The notes below the pieces were generated by a model. That model was not told the origin of the DNA. It worked only from the letters and a program-made list of their open reading frames with translations, and ran no database searches. The translations under genes were made by a program, and so were the position numbers. Below, piece by piece: positions 1 to 5,306 of a DNA stretch of 5,306 bases; within the stretch, counting starts at the first letter, position 1; every line of letters begins with the position of its first letter. This DNA comes from Flammeovirgaceae bacterium (GTDB lineage: Bacteria > Bacteroidota > Bacteroidia > Cytophagales > Cyclobacteriaceae): contig QIDJ01000101.1 in assembly GCA_003228395.1 (NCBI GenBank), positions 1 to 5,306 on the forward strand, given 5' to 3'.

Positions 1-176
1 CACCGTCCGCCGGCATGGATCTGTGCCTTGATGACAAACCATTCGGTTCCGGTATCTGTGATTAACTGTCTTGCCGCTTCGGTGGCTTTCTCGGGAGTAC
101 CGGCTACCATTCCTTCCTGAATGTTTACTCCAAAATGCTTTAATATCCCTTTTGACTGATATTCATGGATGTTCAT
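1..176 (-). CDS. sucC: Succinyl-CoA synthetase (ADP-forming) beta subunit, N-terminal fragment
   Basis: Partial gene: the ATG is at 176 and the frame stays open to the left edge, giving 58 codons. The protein begins [17 protein letters not shown], the characteristic start of SucC, and ends in the window with [12 protein letters not shown], which matches the ATP-grasp segment of the family; Lys50 corresponds to a nucleotide-contacting lysine there. The full subunit is normally about 380-390 residues, so roughly 85% lies outside. With SucD it interconverts succinyl-CoA and succinate with nucleotide phosphorylation in the cytoplasmic TCA cycle. sucD usually follows sucC and would lie off the window, which I cannot see. 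The gene is transcribed divergently from the ABC ATPase. There is no obvious Shine-Dalgarno upstream, as is common in Bacteroidota. Identity is secure; nucleotide preference (ADP or GDP) cannot be read from this fragment. Confidence 0.94.
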   Translation of the reverse strand, partial: MNIHEYQSKGILKHFGVNIQEGMVAGTPEKATEAARQLITDTGTEWFVIKAQIHAGGR

Positions 177-228
177 AAAGTGCGTGAATTAGCGGATAAA
201 TAAAATTTTCAGATGAAATAAAACTATG

Positions 229-259
229 CGAATCTACTTTATTTGACAGGATATAGCAA
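229..259 (-). promoter_or_regulatory. Possible Bacteroidota-type promoter for sucC
   Basis: On the minus strand a TTG (257-259) is followed after 20 nt by TAGATTCG (229-236), a 7-of-8 match to the -7 consensus TAnnTTTG. Transcription would begin near 223 and leave a leader of about 47 nt before the sucC ATG. The -7 box is imperfect and the surroundings are AT-rich, so a chance match is quite possible. Confidence 0.33.
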
Positions 260-314
260 GTGAAAAAAGGGCATGTAAATTCATAATAGCCGTTTATCTT
301 TTAATGAATCCTGC

Positions 315-344
315 TTGTCCGATCACAGTTATTTCCTATGTTTG
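315..344 (+). promoter_or_regulatory. Bacteroidota primary promoter for the ABC ATPase gene
   Basis: TTG at 315-317 and TATGTTTG at 337-344 (a full match to TAnnTTTG) are separated by 19 nt, the spacing expected for the Bacteroidota housekeeping sigma factor. The start point would fall around 350, leaving a short leader of about a dozen nucleotides before the ATG at 363. This also explains the lack of a Shine-Dalgarno. Confidence 0.6.
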
Positions 345-362
345 AATATATAACCTGAAATA

Positions 363-1016
363 ATGCTGACTGCTGAGAATATTCATAAATCCTATGATAG
401 CCTGGAGGTACTTAAGGGCATTGACCTGCACGTACAAAAAGGTGAAATAGTGTCCATTGTAGGCGCTTCAGGGGCAGGCAAAAGCACGTTGCTGCACATT
501 CTGGGTACACTCGATAATCCGGATGCAGGTAAAATAGTACTGAATGGGAAGGAGATCACGACATTGTCGAACAAGCGAATAGCAGGATTCCGCAATAAAC
601 ATATTGGTTTTGTATTTCAGTTTCATAACCTTTTGCCCGAATTTACTGCTCTCGAAAATGTTTGTATTCCGGGGTTGATAGGAGGTAAAAAACAGGAAGA
701 AGTTTATCAGAAAGGGGAGGAGTTACTTGCTAAATTAAGATTAGGATCACGGAAAAACCATAAGCCGTCCGAACTTTCAGGCGGTGAACAGCAGCGTACG
801 GCGGTGGCCCGGGCGCTGGTCAACGATCCGGATATTATTTTCGCCGACGAACCGAGCGGGAACCTGGATTCAAAAAATGCGGAAGAACTGCACAACTTGT
901 TTTTAAAACTCCGGGAGGAATTCAACCAGACCTTTGTGATTGTTACGCACAACCCCGAACTCGCAACACTGGCTGACCGGATTCTGGAGATCAAGGATGG
1001 AATTATTGTCAAATAA
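363..1016 (+). CDS. LolD/MacB-type ABC transporter ATP-binding protein
   Basis: This is a 217-residue nucleotide-binding subunit with every ABC motif intact: Walker A GASGAGKST (34-42), Q-loop Gln86 in GFVFQFHNLLPEFTALENV, signature LSGGEQQR (138-145), Walker B ending in Asp162-Glu163, D-loop SGNLDS (165-170) and switch His196 in IVTHN. The Q-loop region with FQFHNLLPEFTALENV and the short length place it in the LolD/FtsE/MacB branch, whose ATPases power type VII mechanotransmission permeases, for example release of lipoproteins from the inner membrane. No FtsX/LolC/MacB-like permease is adjacent, so the partner must be encoded elsewhere and the substrate is unknown. I therefore do not assign lolD as a symbol. 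The ATG at 363 begins exactly where the family alignment starts (MLTAENIHKSY). It is preceded by its own promoter and diverges from sucC. The family call is very sure; the Lol-pathway role is only probable. Confidence 0.93.
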   Translation: MLTAENIHKSYDSLEVLKGIDLHVQKGEIVSIVGASGAGKSTLLHILGTLDNPDAGKIVLNGKEITTLSNKRIAGFRNKHIGFVFQFHNLLPEFTALENVCIPGLIGGKKQEEVYQKGEELLAKLRLGSRKNHKPSELSGGEQQRTAVARALVNDPDIIFADEPSGNLDSKNAEELHNLFLKLREEFNQTFVIVTHNPELATLADRILEIKDGIIVK

Positions 1017-1366
1017 AGTCGATTGCAGCTATTCAGATTCTTACGATTCTCATTCCTGCTGATCGTTAACTTGCCTGTCTGCCTGGTCAGCTTCCGTTCA
1101 AAATGGCTTGTTAGCTGTGTAGAATCTTCCTTTCAGTACTAATGAATAAATTTTTTAACATATTGGTTATCAACCCAATCCGAACATCCCCCTTGGCATA
1201 GCCATCCCTTCGGGAAAATCCAACTTTATACCTTACCCCTGAATAATTAAATTATTTTCTGTTACTAAAAGAATCCGTATAGGTTTTGTTGGAAACCATT
1301 TTAATTGAACCAATTTTGCTGACTTTCCGGTCTTTCCTGTTAGGAATATGAATAGTAAACTATGAT
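1017..1366. other. 350-nt spacer with no recognisable gene
   Basis: No open frame with recognisable content is present on either strand. A loose stem GCTGATC/GGTCAGC (1059-1065 with 1087-1093, one G-U pair if transcribed rightward) has a 21-nt loop and no T-tract, so it is not a convincing terminator. An imperfect inverted repeat ATTGGTT/AACCCAAT lies at 1162-1179. A TAGGTTTT (one mismatch to TAnnTTTG) occurs near 1281 but has no TTG at a suitable distance, so I cannot place the promoter of the permease gene. Confidence 0.5.
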
Positions 1367-2233
1367 ATGCGCATAACAAAGGGAGTCAGGTACATGATTA
1401 TGGCCACATTTTTCTTTTCACTGATGAATGTTGGCGTTAAATACCTGTCTCATATTCCGGCAGTCGAAATCGTGTTTTTCCGGTCAGTTGTCTCAATTGT
1501 ATTAAGTTTTTCTTTTCTGAAATTCAAGCGAATTCCTGTTTGGGGAAATAACAAAAAGCTGCTCATCGCCAGAGGGATGGCGGGAGCCATGGCGCTAATA
1601 CTGTATTTCACTACGCTGCAGGCCATTCCGCTGGCCGGAGCAGTAACCATCCAGTTCCTTGCGCCGATATTTACTGCCATTCTGGGCATCTTTATTGTAA
1701 ACGAAAAAGTAGCAAAACGCCAATGGCTGTTTTTCCTGATCTCTTTTGCCGGCGTGGTTATCATTCAGGGCGTCGATAACCGGATAACCGGCTTTTATTT
1801 TTTCATTGGCATTCTGGCGGCCTTGTTTTCGGGTATAGCCTATAACATTATCCGTAAACTGAGCGTTTCCGAAAACCCGCTGGTGATCGTGTTCTATTTT
1901 CCGCTTGTTACCATTCCTGTAACCGGGATTTACATCCTCACGGATTGGGTTACACCGCACGGCATGGATTTGCTGATAATTATTTTAGTCGGAATTGCTA
2001 CACAAATTGCCCAGGTGTATATGACTAAGGCATTTCAACATGAGGAATTGTCGAAAATTGCGAGTTTGAGATATATCGGGATTATTTATGCCTTAATTTT
2101 CGGGCATATTTTATTTGGTGAAAAATTTGAATTTTACAGTTATGCCGGTATGGTTTTAGTCCTGGCAGGTGTAATGCTGAATATCTGGTACAAGCAACGA
2201 CACATTCCCGGTCTTGTGGAAAAGAAAAATTAA
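1367..2233 (+). CDS. EamA/DMT-superfamily permease
   Basis: A 288-residue integral membrane protein with ten hydrophobic segments at roughly 7-27, 33-52, 68-83, 89-112, 118-136, 143-163, 171-192, 201-222, 230-251 and 256-275. These form two five-helix EamA repeats, the architecture of drug/metabolite transporters related to RhaT, YdcZ and RarD. Typical sequence marks are the first-helix end FFFSLMNVGVKYLSHIPAVE, the helix-4 start PLAGAVTIQFLAPIFTAILG followed by VNEK, and the matching helix-9/10 element SLRYIGIIYALIFGHILFGEK in the second half. The length is normal for the family (about 280-300). Members export or import amino acids, nucleosides, sugars or drugs, and sequence alone does not give the substrate. 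The ATG at 1367 is preferred because the first helix starts just after it; ATGs at codons 10 and 12 would cut into that helix. It stands alone, 350 nt after the ABC gene and 122 nt before yebC, with no co-transcribed partner evident. Confidence 0.9.
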   Translation: MRITKGVRYMIMATFFFSLMNVGVKYLSHIPAVEIVFFRSVVSIVLSFSFLKFKRIPVWGNNKKLLIARGMAGAMALILYFTTLQAIPLAGAVTIQFLAPIFTAILGIFIVNEKVAKRQWLFFLISFAGVVIIQGVDNRITGFYFFIGILAALFSGIAYNIIRKLSVSENPLVIVFYFPLVTIPVTGIYILTDWVTPHGMDLLIIILVGIATQIAQVYMTKAFQHEELSKIASLRYIGIIYALIFGHILFGEKFEFYSYAGMVLVLAGVMLNIWYKQRHIPGLVEKKN

Positions 2234-2302
2234 ATCACCATAACCACCTTTCAATAGTTGATTATTGCTTAGTCATTTACCATGCTGTTTCGATGGTTTT
2301 AT

Positions 2303-2333
2303 TTTGCTATTGCTCTTGAAATAAATATTTTTG
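2303..2333 (+). promoter_or_regulatory. Strong Bacteroidota-type promoter for yebC
   Basis: TTTG (2303-2306), 19 nt, then TATTTTTG (2326-2333): both boxes match the Bacteroidota consensus fully. Initiation is expected around 2340, giving a leader of about 16 nt before the yebC ATG at 2356. This indicates that yebC is transcribed independently of the upstream permease gene. Confidence 0.72.
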
Positions 2334-2355
2334 AATCACTCCAATAAAGATAACT

Positions 2356-3111
2356 ATGTCAGGTCACAGTAAATGGTCAACCATAAAGCATAAGAAAGCA
2401 GCCCTTGATGCCAAACGGGGAAAAATATTTACAAAGCTCATTAAAGAAATCACTGTTTCGGTTCGGGAAAAGGGAGCTGATCCGGATTCGAATCCCAGGC
2501 TGCGGCTGGCCATTCAGAACGCCAAAGGGGCCAATATGCCAAAAGACACCATAGATCGTGCGATTAAAAAAGGTTCGGGCGAAGGAGGCGCTGATTACGT
2601 GGAAGTGACCTATGAATGTTATGCCCCGCACGGAGTGGCCGTATTTGTGGAATGTACAACCGATAATATTAACCGTACGGTGTCTAATATCAGGTCTGTT
2701 TTTACAAAAGGCGGCGGCAACCTGGGAACTAACGGATCACTGGAATTTATTTTTGACCGCAAAGGGGTTTTTGTGGTGCCATTGCCGGAAGATTCGGTTG
2801 AAGATGACTTAATTCTTGAATTAATTGATGGCGGCGCCGGGGATGTGGAAATCGAAGAGAATATGATCCATATTACCTGTGAGATGGAAGATTTTGGAAA
2901 TATGCAGAAAAAGCTGGAAGACATGGACATTGAGCCACAATCAGCAGAATTGGAACGGATACCCAACACCTATGTGATTCTTGACGATGGCGCTTTCGGG
3001 CAGGTAATGAAATTAATTGAAACCCTCGAGGACGATGACGATGTTCAGAAAGTGTATCATAACATCGAAGCCACGGATGACCAGTTGGCCAACCTTACAA
3101 ATCAGGCCTGA
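2356..3111 (+). CDS. yebC: YebC/PmpR (TACO1) family translation-associated protein
   Basis: The protein has 251 residues, close to the usual 240-250 for the family. The N-terminal domain begins with the hallmark MSGHSKWSTIKHKKAALDAK and RGKIFTKLIKEI (21-32), followed by NPRLRLAIQNAKGANMPKD (46-64) and TIDRAIKKG (65-73). The central domain shows PHGVAVFVECTTDNINRT (91-108) and GGGNLGTNGSLEFIF (119-133). The C-terminal part ends with the acidic stretch LEDDDD (224-229). The family was long annotated as transcriptional regulators (PmpR); mitochondrial TACO1 and more recent bacterial work point to a role on the ribosome, relieving stalling on difficult sequences such as proline runs. Cys88 in YECYAPHG sits where many members have Gly (YEGY). 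It has its own promoter and no ruvC neighbour of the kind seen in many proteobacteria. The stop codon lies inside a 12-bp palindrome (3101-3112). No clear terminator follows directly. Confidence 0.95.
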   Translation: MSGHSKWSTIKHKKAALDAKRGKIFTKLIKEITVSVREKGADPDSNPRLRLAIQNAKGANMPKDTIDRAIKKGSGEGGADYVEVTYECYAPHGVAVFVECTTDNINRTVSNIRSVFTKGGGNLGTNGSLEFIFDRKGVFVVPLPEDSVEDDLILELIDGGAGDVEIEENMIHITCEMEDFGNMQKKLEDMDIEPQSAELERIPNTYVILDDGAFGQVMKLIETLEDDDDVQKVYHNIEATDDQLANLTNQA

Positions 3112-3184
3112 TTGATTTATTGCTGTTTTTGATTAAGGCAAAACCCAAAATCAGCCAATACATTTAACAAATAGCAGTCTGAAT

Positions 3185-3206
3185 ATATCACGGTGCGCTG
3201 CACCTT
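3185..3206 (-). repeat. REP-like unit, left copy (inverted)
   Basis: Contains CGGTGC-GCT-GCACCTT; the palindrome core 3192-3204 has 5-bp arms and a 3-nt loop. It is an exact reverse complement of 3386-3407. Confidence 0.75.
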
Positions 3207-3241
3207 GGTTTATATTTTGATAAACTATCTATAAATATTTC

Positions 3242-3286
3242 GGGTACGCTTTGCTTGCCGGAGCGGGCGAAGGCATGGCTGTACCC
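3242..3286. repeat. Inner GC-rich inverted repeat of the REPIN-like cluster
   Basis: GGGTAC (3242-3247) is mirrored by GTACCC (3281-3286). Between them is a locally GC-rich stretch with a smaller imperfect stem, CTTGCC (3254-3259) with GGCGAAG (3267-3273 region). It stands out against AT-rich surroundings and probably belongs to the spacer structure of the repeat element rather than to any gene. Confidence 0.45.
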
Positions 3287-3335
3287 TACTATATTGTATT
3301 ATTGCAAGCCATTATTTCTTATAATCTCATGATAT

Positions 3336-3351
3336 AAGGTGCGGAGCACCG
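3336..3351 (+). repeat. REP-like unit, middle copy
   Basis: AAGGTGC-GGA-GCACCG, with the same outer arms as the flanking copies but a different 3-nt loop. The octamer ATAATCTC lies both just before (3321-3328) and just after (3352-3359), which could be a short target-site-like duplication or chance. Confidence 0.65.
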
Positions 3352-3385
3352 ATAATCTCTATAGCTATTTTATAAATGTTAGGCA

Positions 3386-3407
3386 AAGGTGCAGCGCACC
3401 GTGATAT
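3386..3407 (+). repeat. REP-like unit, right copy
   Basis: AAGGTGC-AGC-GCACCG followed by TGATAT; palindrome core 3388-3400. It is the exact reverse complement of 3185-3206, about 180 nt away. Confidence 0.75.
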
Positions 3408-3502
3408 TATGAACACAGGATCGTCACAGATTCTAAGGCTGACAAAAAAGTAGATATTTTTAAGTAATTTGAAGCCAGTAGTTTTGGTATAGCTCATTTT
3501 TC

Positions 3503-3526
3503 CCGTCCCATTTATGGGACGGTTTT
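3503..3526 (+). terminator. Rho-independent terminator-like hairpin, plus strand
   Basis: CCGTCCCA (3503-3510), loop TTTA, TGGGACGG (3515-3522), then TTTT. The 8-bp perfect stem is followed by a short T-tract. It could end transcripts reading through from yebC, although it sits almost 400 nt past that stop. Weaker pairing continues outward (ATTTTT 3496-3501 with AAAAAT 3527-3532, and TAGCT 3490-3494 with AGCTA 3536-3540), so it may instead be the tip of a larger palindromic element. Confidence 0.55.
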
Positions 3527-3665
3527 AAAAATAATAGCTAATCCTGCTTTAGCCACATAAAATTTAACAGCCATATTTTCAGATTAAAGCTCATCGTACT
3601 AATAGCCTGAATAAAGTGCGGTTAAGTCAACTTATTATGCATTACTGGTTGTAAATTGCTTAAAA

Positions 3666-3685
3666 GCAACTGGAATTCCAATTGC
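3666..3685. repeat. 20-bp imperfect palindrome
   Basis: GCAAC-TGGAATTCCA... reads as a 20-nt palindrome with one mismatched pair and a perfect 10-bp centre, TGGAATTCCA. It is dyad-symmetric like a protein-binding site but is far from any start codon; its function is unknown. Confidence 0.4.
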
Positions 3686-3721
3686 CTGTAGGTGGTGAGA
3701 AATCTTTTATATCGATATTAG

Positions 3722-3794
3722 CCCACTCGGGCGCGGAAGTTACTTCTCCGTGACTATTCGCACCCACTCTGGCGCGGAAGTTACTTCCGTGACT
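3722..3794. repeat. Two direct repeats, 41-nt period, each with a small hairpin
   Basis: Copy 1 (3722-3755) and copy 2 (3763-3794) share CCCACTC-GGCGCGGAAGTTACTTC and CGTGACT. They differ by one substitution and a 2-nt indel. Copy 2 forms a compact stem CGCGGAAGT/ACTTCCGTG around a single T (9 bp with one G-T pair); copy 1 has two extra bases (TC) that loosen this stem. They lie just outside the gapA terminator. Together with the REP-like units this makes a second repeat family in the same spacer. Confidence 0.68.
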
Positions 3795-3799
3795 TTGCT

Positions 3800-3841
3800 A
3801 AAAATAAGACCTGACAGATTATAATCTATCTGCCAGGCCTT
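3800..3841 (-). terminator. gapA rho-independent terminator
   Basis: Read on the minus strand, a 14-bp stem (3828-3841 with 3806-3819) closes an 8-nt loop and is followed by ATTTTT. All 14 positions pair only if two G-U wobbles are allowed on the minus-strand RNA; on the plus strand the same positions would be A-C mismatches. This fixes the direction as gapA's. It begins 28 nt after the gapA stop codon. Confidence 0.85.
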
Positions 3842-3869
3842 AATTTAATTTAAACAAAATTTTATGCTG

Positions 3870-4868
<999 letters not shown>

Positions 4869-4890
4869 TTAAGTGTCTAACAATGTGTAG

Positions 4891-4921
4891 CAAAAGTACT
4901 ATTCAAACGTACGAATGTCAA
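4891..4921 (-). promoter_or_regulatory. Bacteroidota-type promoter for gapA
   Basis: On the minus strand TTG (4919-4921), 20 nt, then TACTTTTG (4891-4898), a full match to TAnnTTTG. Initiation near 4885 would leave a leader of about 30 nt before the ATG at 4856. A second TAnnTTTG (TACGTTTG) lies within the spacer but has no TTG at the right distance. Confidence 0.62.
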
Positions 4922-4975
4922 TCCGATAGTAAAATGCTTTCAATGTTGTAAAGTATTTTTATGAAGGTTGTTTGC

Positions 4976-5080
4976 TTATCCGAATTTACTCACCTGTTCA
5001 AGCCGGGCCTGCAGGGCGGGGAAATCACTTGTGCAGCATATCAAAAAGTTGCGTTCGATTCCCTTTGAAATTAATTGCAT
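4976..5080 (-). other. 34-codon open frame inside repeat copy 1; coding status doubtful
   Basis: The frame begins MQLISKGIERNFLICC and stays open for 34 codons to a TAA at 4976. The equivalent frame in copy 2 begins with the same eleven residues and shares the FPALQAR segment further on. I recognise no domain, signal peptide or ribosome-binding site. It may be a spurious reading of a non-coding repeat. It is listed because the frame is open in both copies. Confidence 0.15.
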
Positions 5081-5094
5081 TAGGCATTAAAAAG
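5004..5094 (-). repeat. Right-edge repeat, copy 1
   Basis: Aligns without gaps to 5216-5306 at an offset of 212. The segment 5046-5094 (49 nt) is identical to 5258-5306. The adjoining 42 nt (5004-5045) differ at 11 positions. Similarity fades before 5004. In minus-strand orientation it contains the start of a short open frame (ATG at 5080). Confidence 0.85.
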
Positions 5095-5125
5095 CCCGGA
5101 AGTACAAACAAGTTGTCTTCCGGGC
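5089..5125 (-). terminator. Terminator-like hairpin within the repeat block, minus strand
   Basis: On the minus strand GCCCGGAAG (from 5117-5125) pairs with CTTCCGGGC (from 5094-5102). The stem is 9 bp, perfect and GC-rich; the 14-nt loop contains a further ACAA/TTGT pairing and is followed directly by TTTTT (5089-5093). This is a strong intrinsic-terminator shape pointing toward gapA. It would shield gapA from transcripts arriving from the right, or end a transcript of the repeat block. Confidence 0.6.
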
Positions 5126-5162
5126 AGTGTAGTCCGAGTTGTCTTCCGGGCAGTGTAGTCCG
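5111..5162. repeat. Perfect 26-bp tandem duplication
   Basis: Two back-to-back identical 26-nt units at 5111-5136 and 5137-5162, each beginning AGTTGTCTTCCGGGC. Each unit carries the CTTCCGGGC arm, so the complementary arm at 5094-5102 could pair with either 5117-5125 or 5143-5151. A length not divisible by three would shift any reading frame through it. Confidence 0.9.
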
Positions 5163-5172
5163 TAGCGGGCGA

Positions 5173-5213
5173 CCTGGCGTAAAGAATTGCTCCTGTGGAG
5201 CAATTTAGCCAGG
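5173..5213. repeat. Long hairpin between the repeat copies
   Basis: AATTGCTCC (5185-5193), loop TGT, GGAGCAATT (5197-5205) is a perfect 9-bp stem. It is extended outward by CCTGGC (5173-5178) with GCCAGG (5208-5213) across small bulges. No T-tract follows on either strand, so it is a structural repeat rather than a terminator. Confidence 0.65.
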
Positions 5214-5215
5214 GA

Positions 5216-5306
5216 CGGGCTTGCAGGGCTGGGAATTTAACTGTGTTGCAAATCATTAAGTTGCGTTCGATTCCCTTTGAAATTAATTGCATTAGGCATT
5301 AAAAAG
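5216..5306 (-). repeat. Right-edge repeat, copy 2 (reaches the window end)
   Basis: Gapless match to 5004-5094, including a 49-nt identical block (5258-5306) that ends exactly at the window edge. In copy 1 the next bases form the terminator-like stem, so the repeat may continue beyond the window. Its true length and copy number cannot be seen here. Confidence 0.85.

Larger units (their letters stand above)
3185..3407. repeat. REPIN-like cluster of GGTGC-N3-GCACC palindromes
   Basis: Three copies of the 16-nt unit AAGGTGC-N3-GCACCG occur within 223 bp. The left copy is inverted relative to the other two. The outer pair (3185-3206 and 3386-3407) are perfect 22-nt reverse complements of one another, and weaker similarity continues inward for about 30 nt (TATAG, TTTAT and CAAAGG-like blocks). 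Two inverted REP units separated by a spacer is the layout of a REPIN/BIME. No coding frame of note is inside. Such elements are often mobilised in trans by RAYT (Y1_Tnp) transposases; that link is inferred, as no transposase is in view. It lies between convergent yebC and gapA, a usual place for such insertions. Confidence 0.72.
5080..5292 (-). other. 70-codon open frame across the repeat unit; coding status doubtful
   Basis: The frame begins MQLISKGIERNLMICN in repeat copy 2, runs through the hairpin and the 26-bp tandem duplication, and ends LFNA. Its stop overlaps the ATG of the copy 1 frame as TAATG. It reads straight through two hairpins, including a terminator-like one, which argues against a real protein. 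No family is recognised. Confidence 0.15.

Noticed and set aside
1059..1093. Stem GCTGATC/GGTCAGC as a terminator for the ABC ATPase gene
   Set aside because: The 21-nt loop, a wobble pair and the absence of a T-tract make it unconvincing.
1162..1179. Inverted repeat ATTGGTT/AACCCAAT upstream of the permease
   Set aside because: It is imperfect, short and about 190 nt from the start codon, with no second copy; too weak to call an operator.
3101..3112. Perfect 12-bp palindrome ATCAGGCCTGAT overlapping the yebC stop codon
   Set aside because: It has no T-tract and no spacer loop, and it is short enough to arise from the codons plus chance; it is not a terminator.
3414..3455. Tiny open frame of about 14 codons after the right REP-like unit
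   Set aside because: It is too short, has no supporting signal, and is expected by chance.
3479..3486. TAGTTTTG, a full match to TAnnTTTG, just before the 3503-3526 hairpin
   Set aside because: There is no TTG at 19-21 nt upstream, and any transcript would end after about 30 nt; probably chance in AT-rich DNA.
5046..5306. Possible CRISPR array
   Set aside because: There are only two 49-nt copies with 163 nt between them, the similarity extends past the identical block, and no cas genes are present; these are not CRISPR dimensions.

Overview
The window looks like a chromosomal stretch from a member of the Bacteroidota, probably class Bacteroidia. The best evidence is the promoters. Three genes are preceded by the -33 TTG / -7 TAnnTTTG signal used by the Bacteroidota primary sigma factor, with 19 or 20 nt between the boxes, and none of the intact genes has a clear Shine-Dalgarno sequence. 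The proteins themselves are ordinary bacterial housekeeping types, so placement below class is not possible from this window alone.

Layout from left to right. (1) The N-terminal 58 codons of sucC (succinyl-CoA synthetase beta subunit) lie on the minus strand and run off the left edge. (2) A 186-nt divergent spacer carries a good promoter for the next gene and a weaker one for sucC. (3) A LolD-type ABC ATPase follows on the plus strand. (4) Next is a 350-nt spacer with no recognisable gene. (5) Then comes a 10-TM EamA/DMT-family permease on the plus strand. (6) A 122-nt spacer holds a textbook promoter for yebC. (7) yebC encodes a YebC/PmpR/TACO1-family protein. (8) A 758-nt non-coding space between the convergent yebC and gapA holds a REPIN-like cluster of GGTGC-N3-GCACC palindromes, a hairpin with a T-tract, a 20-bp imperfect palindrome, a pair of direct repeats that each contain a small hairpin, and the gapA terminator. 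(9) gapA (type I glyceraldehyde-3-phosphate dehydrogenase) is on the minus strand. (10) Its upstream region carries the gapA promoter, then a second repeat-rich block of two roughly 91-bp copies at a 212-bp period, with a 26-bp tandem duplication and two strong hairpins between them. The second copy runs to the right edge.

The genes do not form an obvious operon. sucC (TCA cycle) and gapA (glycolysis) are central carbon metabolism. The ABC ATPase, EamA permease and yebC appear to be independent units on the same strand. The unexplained content is almost entirely in the two repeat-rich spacers flanking gapA. No complete mobile element, CRISPR array, reverse transcriptase, toxin-antitoxin pair or defence gene is visible, and I do not claim a new system. 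The items most worth checking are the repeat families, especially whether the REPIN-like palindromes have a matching Y1 (RAYT-type) transposase elsewhere in the genome, and whether the right-edge repeat is a longer array.
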